Assembly (NCBI GenBank): GCA_028554795.2 | Contig: CM068830.1 | Location: forward strand, 49,362,355-49,426,354 | Origin: Sinohyriopsis cumingii | Lineage: Eukaryota > Mollusca > Bivalvia > Unionida > Unionidae | Direction of reading: 5' to 3' | DNA length: 64,000 bases | In this document: positions 1-8,714 of the stretch, piece after piece | Layout: every line of letters begins with the position of its first letter | Numbering within the stretch: the first letter of the stretch is position 1 | Notes under the pieces: generated by a model | What the model was told of the DNA's origin: nothing | Databases searched by the model: none | Seen by the model: only the letters and a program-made list of their open reading frames with translations | Program-made: the position numbers and the translations under genes

Positions 1-963
1 TAAACAAACAATGGATGCAGACGCCAGCACTCTTGATTTGTAAACAAATCATCTACACTCGCGTAGTAGGCACTTTACGTTTTGGTTGATGAAATTTGTT
101 TCTGAATGAACTAAAGCAGATGTTTCGTGAACTGCCACATAGCAGCTGCTTTGGCACATTCCGCGTTAACTTTCTTGATACAATGTTTCGGATTTAGGCT
201 AGCTATACAGTAAACGCCAGACAGGGTCCTTACAAATACCATGCAAGTGACAAGGCATAAGCTTGTCTTCTTTAGCTGGTAATAATAATGGCAAAAAATA
301 TACTTACAGTTTTACATCCTGAATTTCCTCAAAATGTACTTTCTTAGTTCAGCAAATCCGAATTACATGAGGCATGTCATGCGTTCTCACGCTTAATTAT
401 ACATTTCGAAATTGTACTGTAATTACGACTATATTCCAAGTGCAATTACACCCTCCTTACTGCACTCAAAATTAAATAAACATTAAATTGAATAGCGTCT
501 TGACAGTCAGTGACAGAACAAACACACTTGCAGATGTCAACACGTTTCGCCCGCGCTACTTCAATCCGATGTATTTCATATACAATCTGCACAGATGAAT
601 CCAGTCTATAATCATGAAATTTCGTAGAATCGACACAAATACCAAAATCTATTCATTCCAGATCAAATAGAAAACTTTTTCCAATGCGCATTCATTAACA
701 ATATGACTCCAAATTTCAATTTTAAATCGACAAAAACACCATTGTCTTTCGAAACTTATGTCTAGTGCGCGACAAGTTCAAATTTATCTGATCGGAGTTA
801 TCTGCGCATTAATAATGTTGTTGCGTAATGATGAATCTGCGCTTGTGTATTTAGTTTGGGATACGGCATAGATTCATTTACTTTGTTTCTTATAGTGCAT
901 TTTGTTTATGTAATTAACCCTTAGGTAGAATAAGAAAATGAGCATATAATAAAATGGTTACTA
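1..963. other. AT-rich DNA without genes
   Basis: No open reading frame of recognisable type, no RNA gene and no clear repeat is visible here. The sequence is AT-rich and looks like ordinary intergenic DNA. Confidence 0.6.
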
Positions 964-1073
964 TATTTGTATGGAAAAAATATGAACTCGCTTTGTCGGA
1001 TGGATATACTGCACTCCCAATTTCTTGCAGTATTCCATCCAAAAACTCGTTCATATTTTCCCATATAAATGTA
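964..1073. repeat. foldback (hairpin) repeat of about 110 bp
   Basis: The left arm (TATTTGTATGG, TATGAACTCG, GGATGGATATACTGCA) is followed after a short loop by its approximate reverse complement (TGCAGTATTCCATCC, CTCGTTCATA, CCATATAAA). The whole segment can fold on itself. A small foldback MITE is likely, but no target duplication was identified. Confidence 0.6.
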
Positions 1074-1205
1074 GGAACGTATAATTCCAAATTTTTAAAG
1101 AAAGGATGAGAAATATATAGAATATGCTACTATCGGAACACCTTTATCTATGCTAATCCTGAGCTGGTAATCCCTATAATCCTTTGATATTAGCTCCTGC
1201 TCATA

Positions 1206-3470
1206 GTGTCTTCTCCGAATGACATGTCCCAGCCACCAAGTGCAGAGTATCAATTCAAAAGTGTTCTCCATGGTATAGCAGTGTTAGAGACCAGCTTCGC
1301 ACTGCTAAAAGAGACCGCCGTAAAGCTCAGAGGCTTTGGCTTTCCATCAGACTCACTATTCATAAGCAAATCTATGAAGCCGCTAAAAAGAATGTCACAA
1401 ATATAGTCCATACAGCGAAATCAGCCCACTTCACTACTAAGATCATGGAATGTTCCAGCTGCAAAGAGCTCTTCGAGATTACTAACAAGCTAATGTCAAG
1501 GAACAAATCTACACCACTTCCAACTACCTTCTCTCCAGTCGACCTTCCGGACATGTTTGTAAATTTCTTCCATGACAAAGTACAAACCATTTGAGATAAG
1601 CTTCACACAATTTCAATTGACTCGTCATCGCCGTACAGTTGGGATACAGAATTTGAGCGGCAACCATTAGCAGCATTTGAACCTGTCTGTATATATTTCG
1701 TACGTGCAATGCTGATGAAGAGTGCACCAAAGTCGTGAACTTGATCCAATTCCAACATCACTGTTGCTTGAGTGCTTAGATCCAGTATTGCCTTCACTAA
1801 CCGATGTTATTAATAATTCTCTCTCATCCGGGGAATTCCCATTATTTTTCAAAATTGCCATTTAAAGGCCTCTGCTGAAGAAGCCAACACTAGATCATAA
1901 CGATTTCAAGAACTACCGCCCAGTTTCTAATCTCCCATTCATATAAAAAATCTCAGAAAAGGTTGTTCTATCCCAGCTTGTATTTCATCTGAATTCAAAG
2001 TCTTTTTCGCAATGTACAAACTGCATATCGCCCTTGCCACAGTACTGAAACTACTCTTCTAAAAGTAGTTAATGGCATTCTCTCTGCTTTGGATAGCGGA
2101 AAGATTACAGTCCTCACCCTCCTTGATTTGTCTGCAGCATTTGACACAACAGACCATGATATATTACTTCACCGTCTCCAGCATGTATTTGGCATTCATG
2201 ATACAGCCTTACTGTGGTTCAAATCTTACTTGGTCAACAGGACATAAATTGTGTCCGCAAATGGAATACACTCCAGCCCAGTTAATCTATGTTGTGGTGT
2301 TCCACAAGGGTCTGTTCTTGGACATGTTCTCTTCATTCTGTACACTCAGCCACTCTCAGATGTCATAGATCATCATCCAGTGTCTCACCAATTGTACGCT
2401 GATGACACTCAAATATACAAATCTAGCCACCCTACTGAATTTGATGCTACCATCCAAGGTGTAGAGAGGTGCATTTCTGATGTGAAATCATGGATGACAT
2501 GTAACAAGCTGCAGATGAATGATGATAAAACTGAGACCATTCTGATCACAAAACAAAGACTTTCTCATTCACATCCTTTACCTCAAACAATAAATATCAG
2601 CAACACCAACATTAAATTCATACAATCAGTACGAAATCTAGGTGTTACTCTGGACAGTACTCTCACATTGCATCAGCATGTGATGAACATATGCAAGGCT
2701 GCATATCTTGAGCTGAGGCGCATCAGCTCCGTTCGCAAATATCTTTCAGTTGATGCCACTAAAACACTTGTGTGTTCATTAGTACTTTCAAGACTGGACT
2801 ATTGTAACTCAATTATGTCTGGTTCATCTCAATATCTGCTCCAGAAACTTAAAAAAAGTTCAAAACACAGCTGCTCGGATCATACTTAGAGTACCACGAT
2901 CAGAGCATACCTCCCCGCTGCTCTGTACCCTACACTGGCTATCCATTCGATTCAGAATCAAACACAGAATTTGTTCTCTGTGCTACGTTTCACTGACGGA
3001 CTTCAGTCCAACATACCTATCCGACCTCACCCATGTGTACACACCAGCAAGATACTTACGCTCCTGTTCTGACAATCGTATACTCATTATTCCCACTATG
3101 AAAACAAAGTCATATGGACAGCGTTCTTTTGCATACCAGGGCCCAGCAACATGGAATGAATTGCCCACTGAACTTGACACAAAGATACAGTGATCCCATT
3201 CAAGAGTGGTCTTACAACTCACTTATTTCGACTGCAAGAACAAACTTAAAGATTTAATAATGTTTCCTACCTTAAATATTTTCAGCATGTTTTTTATGTT
3301 TTCTAAATTTATGGTGTTTGTTTTTACAATCATAGCATTATATATGTTTTTTATGTTATAGGTGTTGTCTAATGTTGTAAAGCGCTTAGAGCTTCTAAAG
3401 ATTAGGCGCTATACAAAGTCCTCATTATTATTATTATTAGTAGTAGTAGTAGTATTATTAATTATGTAAC
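1206..3470 (+). mobile_element. decayed CR1/L2-group non-LTR retrotransposon, 5' truncated
   Basis: Across several frames the plus strand encodes the C-terminal half of a LINE ORF2. A linker region lies near 1260-1610. Reverse transcriptase blocks follow: NYRPVSNLPF near 1915, a degraded TLLDLSAAFDTTDHD near 2118, PQGSVLG near 2297 and YADDTQIY near 2395. It ends in the thumb and C-terminal region to about 3190. The 3' end, with AGCGCTTAGAGC, GGCGCTATA and a run of TTA/TAG triplets (3390-3460), is the tail typical of this LINE group in aquatic invertebrates. Multiple stops and frameshifts make it inactive. The endonuclease and ORF1 are absent. Assignment between CR1, Crack and L2 subgroups is uncertain. 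Confidence 0.8.
2251..2889 (+). pseudogene. reverse transcriptase C-terminal fragment (LINE ORF2)
   Basis: This is the longest intact stretch of the LINE, 212 residues. It holds the PQGSVLG motif (residues 18-24), the catalytic YADD box (residues 49-52) and the downstream NLGVTLDSTL and LVLSRLDYCNS blocks that mark the RT palm and thumb of CR1-group elements. The upstream palm (AAFD block) lies in another frame near 2135, and the C-terminal tail continues in further frames to about 3190, so the gene is broken on both sides. Confidence 0.8.
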
Positions 3471-4268
3471 AATCTATGCATCAGTTGCATATGGTGAACG
3501 ATTACTTTACTTCTAGTTAACAGAGCAACTGCATTTATCGTTGCATTACATGACGTGATTCTTGTGCAGTATTGTTATTCATTTCTATGTAATCAGTTAA
3601 ACATCATAATAAGTACAAATACAAGTCTAGTGCCGCTTTTGGCAAACGTTAATGTCCAATAAAGTTTATGCGGCTGATAGCACAAATCATATTATATACA
3701 GGATTGTTAGATCGGCGTTCTTAACGTTAACTTTTAAATTTAATTTGAAAATATTTAAAACTCAGAGCATCAACTTGAATTCTGTATAGGAAGTCGATAG
3801 TTATATAGGAGTAAATGATATGCTTTCAGGTAGACGATACAAAAAAATCATTACAAGACAAATATTGTTACCACCAATGAAACATTCATGTCATAATTTT
3901 ATATAAAGACCATCCATAGCTTGCTTTATGTTTTAGGAGTTTAATTTCGAGTCCGATATCGTCATAGACTTGAATTATTTTCACAACTGTATGTTTCGGA
4001 AAATCAATTCTACATTGCCTTTCGTATCTTGAACTTGAATTCATGATACGTTTGACATATATGAGGAAGAAATCTAAAGGGATATCAAATAAAATTAAAG
4101 CACTGCCACAATATTAAAAGCGGTACATGCACACACTATCAAAAGTGGTACAGGCACAGTTATATCACATATGGAACTAATTTGTCAATCATTTCATTAG
4201 GAAACAGCTTATGAATAAATCTCTCTCCCTCCATTTCTATTTCTGTCTCTCTCCCTCCCTCCCTCCCT

Positions 4269-4326
<58 letters not shown>

Positions 4327-5376
4327 GTTCATGAATGTGTATGTTAGCCGTCACTATTGTGCGCACTTACATAACAGACGTCTTTGGGAAAATGTAAGAT
4401 ATTCAGGAACAAAGCCAGCAATCTCAGCCTCAGAGAATGTGATCACAAAATTCCCAAGACTTTACTGTTGTTCTAAACCAGGACTTGGTTGATGGAGAAA
4501 AATTATAGCCGTAAGGTTAATGAGATGTTACTGCAAATACTATACAAACGTATTATAAAATAAATACACTTTTGATGGGAGAGTCACATCCTTTTGACAA
4601 CGCCTTAATTGTTTAGTTTAGTTAATTAGTTTTTAACATTTCAAACGTTTACGCAGACGGAAAGATTTATAGTTTATTTAATTATTTTTTAACATTTCAA
4701 ACGTTTATGCAGACGGAAAGATTTCCTTATGTAGATGAACCTAGACAGGATTATAAGCAAATTTCAGAAAACGTGCTTTATTAAGGAAAAGAGTCAAGCT
4801 ATAATGTGATGAATGTGTGTGCTGAATCGATCTCCTTTCTCACGGTTAATATCAATATTTCTGGCGACACAACTATTGCCTTTCGCATTGTTTCTGAAAG
4901 GCGTGTGACACATTGCCTTTACATGAAATACTTCAGAATTTATACATTTTTAATAATTTTGCAACAATTACTATTATATTTAAAAGAATTCTTAAGATAT
5001 AAATTTTTCTTTAATCTGTCCATAATTTATTCATGGTTGATGGAGCTATGATTTGTATTAAAACAAGATAGTCGTGTAAATATATTTACCTCCTCTAACC
5101 GCGACCTGGTATCAATACAGTTCGATACATGAAATAAATTTAGACTTCCCTATCAACCGATTTGGTAACAGACCAAAACTCCTAAGAAGTCCTTGGATGC
5201 GAAATTGATTCGAAGATTTCTCCTTGCCTAAAACGAGCTAATATGTATACATCTAATGTTAGTAAAGATGTCAGTTGTTGTGTCTTCATGAGAATTACTG
5301 GACGATATAGAATTATTGCATACACGTAAATGCTTGTTATACTCCTATATCCTTAAGATCATATAGCAATATAAAT
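3471..5376. other. AT-rich spacer with two simple repeats, no gene
   Basis: No gene is visible. The segment holds a CTCC/CT microsatellite (see separate entry). It also holds a direct duplication of about 60 bp at roughly 4611-4670 and 4671-4727, where both copies contain AACATTTCAAACGTTTA and GCAGACGGAAAGATTT. The short open frames here show no family signature. Confidence 0.55.
4245..4323. repeat. (CTCC)n/(CT)n microsatellite
   Basis: A pure CTCC tract runs directly into a long CT dinucleotide tract. The open frame across it (Ser/Leu/Pro repeats) is an artefact of the repeat. Confidence 0.95.
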
Positions 5377-5595
5377 ATGAAGTTCTATTTTCATACAAAC
5401 ATAAAGTCCTATATCCATACAAGCAGGAAGTCTTATATCCATCCAGACACGAAGTCCTATATCCATCCAGACATAAAGCCCTATATCCATACAAGCAGGA
5501 AGTCTTATATCCATCCAGACACAAAGTCTTATATCCATCCAGACACGAAGTCCTATATCCATCCAGACAGGAAGTCCTATATCCATACAAACATA
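5377..5595. repeat. 24-bp minisatellite, left flank of the Polinton
   Basis: About nine copies of a roughly 24-bp unit of the form AAGTCCTATATCCATCCAGA plus ACACG or ACATA variants. The array is interrupted at 5596 by the Polinton, and related AACATAAAGTC-type sequence resumes at 23836. It was therefore the insertion target. Both strands are open in several frames only because the unit length is a multiple of three. Confidence 0.9.
5590..5595. other. target-site duplication AACATA, left copy
   Basis: AACATA directly precedes the terminal AGTAGTG of the element and recurs directly after the terminal CACTACT at 23836-23841. Six base pairs is the duplication length made by Polinton integrases. 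Confidence 0.93.
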
Positions 5596-5610
5596 AGTAG
5601 TGAAAGGGGT

Positions 5611-5832
5611 GAGATTAGCGTCAATGGGAATTAGCATTACAAACACCCCCTGGGCGAGATTAGCGTCAATGGAAATTTAACATTAACCACCCTGGGCGAA
5701 ATTAGCGTCAATGGAAATTTAACATGGGCAAAAAACCCTGGGTAAGATTAGCGTCAATGGAATTTAACATTGGAGAAAGAAAAAAAAAGGAAATATTGAG
5801 ATTAGCGTCAAAGGCATTCGAACAATGGAAAA
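5611..5832. repeat. subterminal array 1: GATTAGCGTCAATGG motif, five copies
   Basis: The 15-bp motif recurs at about 5613, 5658, 5700, 5746 and 5800 with 42-54 bp spacing; the first three units carry GGGCGA or CCCTGGG around them. The same array is present inverted in the right repeat (about 23600-23823). Regular spacing in the terminus suggests binding sites for a replication or transposition protein, but that is inference. Confidence 0.8.
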
Positions 5833-5845
5833 AAAAATATCTATT

Positions 5846-6008
5846 CTAGGGACAAAGGCAATTGAACATGGGGAATAGAGTTTGGGTCTGTCTAGGGACA
5901 AGGGGAATTGAACATGGGAATAGAGTTTGGGTTTGTCTAGGGACAAAGGGGAATTGAACATGTTAAAAAAAAAAAACTACTTTAGGGACAAGGAGAATTG
6001 AACATGGG
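5846..6008. repeat. subterminal array 2: GGGACAAGGGGAATTGAACA motif, four copies
   Basis: Units begin near 5848, 5894, 5939 and 5985. They are preceded by CTAGG or TTTAGG and separated by AATAGAGTTTGGGT or poly-A spacers. The mirror array lies at about 23425-23590. Same interpretation as array 1: possible protein-binding iterons. Confidence 0.75.
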
Positions 6009-6084
6009 ATTTTTTTTTTTTTAAAAAATTTTTTATAAAGGGGTAGGCAATTGAAAAGTCATTCTCTTTTCGAGAAATATGGCT

Positions 6085-6100
6085 GGCCCTGAAAAGGGCC
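6085..6100 (-). terminator. histone-type mRNA 3' stem-loop 1 (left inverted repeat)
   Basis: On the minus strand this reads GGCCCTTTTCAGGGCC: a perfect 6-bp stem with a TTTC loop, preceded by CCAAA and followed by AGCCA and then CTCGAAAAGAGAATGA. This is the layout of metazoan replication-dependent histone mRNA ends: stem-loop for SLBP, cleavage site, purine-rich element for U7 snRNA. It lies 29 nt after the stop of the leftmost coiled-coil gene. Confidence 0.85.
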
Positions 6101-6129
6101 TTTGGTTTCTTCTTCTTCTTCTTCTGCTT

Positions 6130-6510
6130 CTAATTTCTTCTTTTTCTCCACCAACTTCTTATTTTCTCACCTACACTCTTTTTCTTCTTTTTTTTCTCCT
6201 CCTCTTCTTTCTTCTCTTCCTCCTCCTCTTCTTTCTTCCTCTTCTCATTTTCTTCTTCTTTTTCAATTTTTTCATTCCATTTTCGTATTCTAATCCTTTC
6301 CTCTTCATCCTCCTTCTCCTCCTTTATTTCCTTCACCGCACCACTTATCATGTCCTTTGCTTTTCTTAAGTTGTTAATCTCCATTTTTACTCTATGCGGA
6401 CTATAAGAATAGTGGTCTTCATTGAGTCGTACTAGCATTTGTTCTATCATGCCCAAATTGTCAAGGACGTCTTGCAATGTTTGAAATTTATCGAGGTGGT
6501 TCGAAGCCAT
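6130..6510 (-). CDS. small charged coiled-coil protein 1 with histone-type mRNA end
   Basis: 126 residues from an ATG. Residues 1-60 are a mixed helical region containing LDKFQTLQDVLDNLG. Residues 60-112 are almost entirely Glu, Lys and Arg and should form a long charged helix or coiled coil. The last 14 residues are basic with two tryptophans (IRSWWRKRRN). The N-terminus resembles those of the next two genes to the right (LAKL followed by leucine heptads), so the three look like tandem paralogues. Upstream lie a TTATAAG box (6552-6558) and two copies of a shared promoter motif (6567, 6636). The stop is followed after 29 nt by a histone-type stem-loop. I do not recognise a function. The Glu/Lys tract is low complexity and could shrink or expand by slippage. 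Confidence 0.7.
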   Translation of the reverse strand: MASNHLDKFQTLQDVLDNLGMIEQMLVRLNEDHYSYSPHRVKMEINNLRKAKDMISGAVKEIKEEKEDEEERIRIRKWNEKIEKEEENEKRKKEEEEEEKKEEEEKKKKKKSVGEKIRSWWRKRRN

Positions 6511-6566
6511 CTTCTCTGTAGAATGGTTTGAACGACGAATACTGTGGGTTCTTATAAGAAAAGCGT

Positions 6567-6657
6567 GGACGTGAAGGAAAACATCCCCCTAAAACATAAA
6601 ATTGATATTACCTAGATCATGACCTAACATCGTGAGGACGTGAAAGAAAACATCCCC
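6567..6657 (-). promoter_or_regulatory. shared promoter motif, two copies, upstream of coiled-coil gene 1
   Basis: On the plus strand the motif GGACGTGAAGGAAAACATCC runs from 6567. A second copy with one change (GTGAAAG) runs from 6636. The gene it precedes reads leftwards, 57 nt from the first copy to the ATG, with a TTATAAG box in between. The same motif precedes the next two genes of the trio. The ACGTGA core resembles CRE/ATF or E-box-like sites. Confidence 0.65.
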
Positions 6658-6971
6658 TACTTTTCTCATTTCATATAATATACTATCCACATAAGTGAAG
6701 CAACAATAAACAAACCCCAAATCTACTATTTACACACGCAAATCATTAAAACAAAATCCATAATCTACTATCCACACAATCGTACGTGAGCGGTTACAAA
6801 ACCCAAACTATACTCTTCACATACGCTAAGAAACAATAAAGAAACCCATAATCTACCATTCACACAAACTTACGTGAGCAGTTACAAACACAAACACACA
6901 AACACATACCCTCGCACTATGAAAAAAGAGTTAGTGTTTATATTCACACTACTCTACCTACACACACACAG

Positions 6972-7003
<32 letters not shown>

Positions 7004-7058
7004 ACACACACACACACATTGGCAAATTGATGGTTATTTCTTTTCTAGAGTATTGGGT
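6658..7058. repeat. spacer between tandem gene units, with (CA)n tract
   Basis: No gene. The spacer contains repeated CTACTATCCACA/CTACTATTCACA-type sequence and a CA microsatellite at 6961-7018. The block ACAAACACACAAACACATAC ... GAGTTAGTGTTTATATTCAC ... CTACCTACACACA ... TTGGCAAATTGA recurs almost unchanged at 7850-7950. This shows that whole units of promoter, gene, stem-loop and spacer were duplicated in tandem. Confidence 0.75.
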
Positions 7059-7074
7059 AGCCCTGAAAAGGGCT
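7059..7074 (-). terminator. histone-type mRNA 3' stem-loop 2
   Basis: The minus strand reads AGCCCTTTTCAGGGCT, a perfect 6-bp stem with a TTTC loop. It is followed by ACCCA and then CTCTAGAAAAGAAATAAC as the downstream element. It lies 29 nt after the stop codon of coiled-coil gene 2. Confidence 0.85.
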
Positions 7075-7103
7075 GTTTTCTTTTTAACTTCATGGACACC
7101 TGG

Positions 7104-7502
7104 TTAATGGTGGCACTTTCCAGGCCTGGCGCCACATACACATCTTGTTCCCCAGTTGCTTTTTACTTTTTTGGGGGAGAGAGCAGAGGCAGGATATGTG
7201 GCTTCAGAATCCCAATTTTCGGTTTCTGGGATTGTGAAATTTCTTCTTCTTTTCTCCTTTTCCTCCTCCTCTTCTTTGTATCTTCTCTCCTCCTCTTCTT
7301 TGTATCTTCTCTCCTCTTCTTTGTATCGTCTTTCCTCCTCTTCTTTGTATCTTCTCTCCTCCTCTTCTTTATTTCTTCTTTCCTCCTCCTCTCTCATCCT
7401 TCCTTCTTCCACAATGGCCTCCGCGGTCAGTTCGTTCAACAGGCGCCTGGCATATTCCAGATGCACATGAAGTTCCAACAGTTTCGCCAGTCTCGTGTTC
7501 AT
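7104..7502 (-). CDS. small coiled-coil protein 2 with histone-type mRNA end
   Basis: 132 residues starting at the ATG at 7502; the frame is open five codons further, to a TTG that follows a stop. The N-terminus RLAKLLELHVHLEYARRLL aligns with KLAKLNEAYVNLHRVRHSL of the next gene. This is followed by seven imperfect repeats of RRYKEEEE (residues about 35-85), which predict a continuous charged helix. The tail is short and Cys/His-bearing (CVCGARPGKCHH) and could bind metal. A TATA-like AGTATAAATTG (7551-7561) and the shared motif (7570) lie upstream; a histone-type stem-loop follows. Function unknown. The repeat codons (GAAGAGG type) are prone to length change. Confidence 0.72.
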   Translation of the reverse strand: MNTRLAKLLELHVHLEYARRLLNELTAEAIVEEGRMREEEERRNKEEEERRYKEEEERRYKEEERRYKEEEERRYKEEEEEKEKRRRNFTIPETENWDSEATYPASALSPKKVKSNWGTRCVCGARPGKCHH

Positions 7503-7550
7503 TCTGGTGTTGATCAATCAACAAGGGTAGCTGGACTGCCGAACGAGTTT

Positions 7551-7591
7551 CAATTTATACTAAAACTGCGGACGTGAAGGAAAACATCCCC
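7551..7591 (-). promoter_or_regulatory. TATA-like box plus shared motif, coiled-coil gene 2
   Basis: The plus strand shows CAATTTATACT (TATA on the minus strand) directly followed by CTGC and GGACGTGAAGGAAAACATCC (from 7570). The ATG lies 68 nt from the motif start, and the same arrangement precedes the sister genes. A degenerate extra copy (GGACCTAAAAGAAACA) is at 7644. Confidence 0.65.
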
Positions 7592-7973
7592 CTAAAAAAC
7601 ATAAAATTGATCTTACCTAGATCATGACCAAAAAACAACGCGCGGACCTAAAAGAAACACTCACTCACTTTTTTATACTACCCATTCCTATTCTAAAATT
7701 TTTTTTCATTAATCACTCCAATATACTATTCACATACGCAAAGCAATCCAATCAAACCCTCCAAATCTACTCTCCACACACCTCAAACAGCCAAAAAAAC
7801 AAACATCATCTTAATCTATTATCCATACTAACGTACGTGAGCACTTACAAACACACAAACACACAAACACATACCCTCACACTATTTAAAAAAGAGTTAG
7901 TGTTTATATTCACACTACTCTACCTACACACATTGGCAAATGGATCGTTATTTCTTTTCTAGAGTATTGGGGT
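7592..7973. repeat. second tandem-unit spacer
   Basis: No gene. It corresponds to the 6589-7058 spacer, with shared blocks such as CATAAAATTGAT, TTACCTAGATCATGACC, TACGTGAGC and GAGTTAGTGTTTATATTCAC. It differs by losing most of the CA tract. Confidence 0.7.
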
Positions 7974-7989
7974 AGCCCTGAAAAGGGCT
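7974..7989 (-). terminator. histone-type mRNA 3' stem-loop 3
   Basis: The minus strand reads AGCCCTTTTCAGGGCT followed by ACCCCA and CTCTAGAAAAGAAATAAC. It sits 28 nt after the stop codon of coiled-coil gene 3. Confidence 0.85.
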
Positions 7990-8017
7990 GTTTTTTTGTT
8001 TGCTATGGCAATCTTTT

Positions 8018-8395
8018 TTAGTTTCTAAGAATGCGATGTCCTCTGAGGATGGACTTTCTGGCGATAGGTCTGCTTCTTCGGAAAGAGAAGAAGAACTCTT
8101 TGGTCTCGATACGACAATCGACAAAGCCTCTGTCAGGTTCAGGTTGCTGCTGCTGTTGCTGTTGTTGTTGTTGTTGTTGCTGCTGCTGTTGCTGCTGCTG
8201 TCTCTGAAGTCTGTACTTCTCTGTCCATTCTTCTTTTTCCCTGTTCACTTCTTCTCTGAAGAGCTCTTCTATCAGGTCTTCAGTGACTTTTAGCATTCTC
8301 ACATTCTCTATTTCTTCTGGCTTCGGTATCAGACTATGTCTGACCCTATGCAAATTCACGTAGGCTTCGTTGAGCTTAGCTAGTTTGGAGCACAT
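8018..8395 (-). CDS. small polyglutamine coiled-coil protein 3 with histone-type mRNA end
   Basis: 125 residues from an ATG. Residues 1-75 are helical (KLAKLNEAYVNLHRVRHSL, then LKVTEDLIEELFREEV). A run of about 19 glutamines follows, encoded by mixed CAG/CAA. The C-terminal part contains DRGFVDCRIETKEFFFSF and an Arg-rich end. The N-terminus is clearly related to gene 2, so this is the third member of the tandem family, with polyQ in place of the Glu-rich helix. The shared motif lies at 8465 and a histone-type stem-loop follows. No known family recognised. Confidence 0.7.
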   Translation of the reverse strand: MCSKLAKLNEAYVNLHRVRHSLIPKPEEIENVRMLKVTEDLIEELFREEVNREKEEWTEKYRLQRQQQQQQQQQQQQQQQQQQQPEPDRGFVDCRIETKEFFFSFRRSRPIARKSILRGHRILRN

Positions 8396-8464
8396 CTTCG
8401 TAGGAGGATGAGTCGACAGTGGATGGTTAGACTGGAAACAACCCGGTTCTTAAAGTCAAAGCGC

Positions 8465-8486
8465 GGACGTGAAGGAAAACATCCCC
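8465..8486 (-). promoter_or_regulatory. shared promoter motif, coiled-coil gene 3
   Basis: GGACGTGAAGGAAAACATCC on the plus strand, identical in its first 20 bases to the copies at 6567 and 7570. It lies 70 nt before the ATG. The TATA position (CTTTAAGAAC on the minus strand) is degenerate here. Confidence 0.65.
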
Positions 8487-8615
8487 TTCACGGTTTTCGA
8501 GTCGCAACGTTCAATGAGTGTCATGAGAGGGATAGTAAGAAATGAAAGAGCATCAATCAAACAGTCTTATAGCTAAACAAACCACAAAGGCATTTTTTTT
8601 CAAAACACAACATTT

Positions 8616-8621
8616 TTTATT
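8616..8621 (-). terminator. poly(A) signal AATAAA for the structural gene cluster
   Basis: AATAAA on the minus strand, about 95 nt after the protease stop. I found no other minus-strand AATAAA between here and 16.1 kb by eye, so it may serve the whole 16.9-8.7 kb cluster. The protease lacks a histone-type stem-loop. Confidence 0.6.
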
Positions 8622-8714
8622 CAAAAATCACTTAACACTAACCAACAACAACTCTAACATATTTTAAACAATAATCCAACATTATAACATCAAACATTTT
8701 TCTTCAAATACAGT

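Larger units (their letters stand above)
5596..6103. repeat. left terminal inverted repeat of the Polinton
   Basis: About 508 bp, matching the reverse complement of 23329-23835 with few substitutions and small homopolymer-length differences. It starts AGTAGTGAAAGGGG. From outside inwards it contains a GATTAGCGTCAATGG repeat array, a GGGACAAGGGGAATTGAAC repeat array, A/T tracts, and at its inner end a histone-type stem-loop on the minus strand. Polinton termini are thought to be the origins for protein-primed replication and the integrase substrates. Confidence 0.95.

Noticed and set aside
5400..5590. Regularly repeated short units that could suggest a CRISPR array
   Set aside because: There are no unique spacers; units are head-to-tail and degenerate, in animal DNA.
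5345..5646. Open frames on both strands with repeated HPDTKSYI / YGYRTSCLD-like peptides
   Set aside because: They are produced by the 24-bp minisatellite, whose unit length is a multiple of three; no codon signal beyond the repeat.
6079..6369. Plus-strand Leu/Phe/Ser-rich open frame
   Set aside because: It is the antisense of the Glu/Lys-rich coiled-coil gene; the same is true of the Leu-rich frame opposite the polyglutamine gene.
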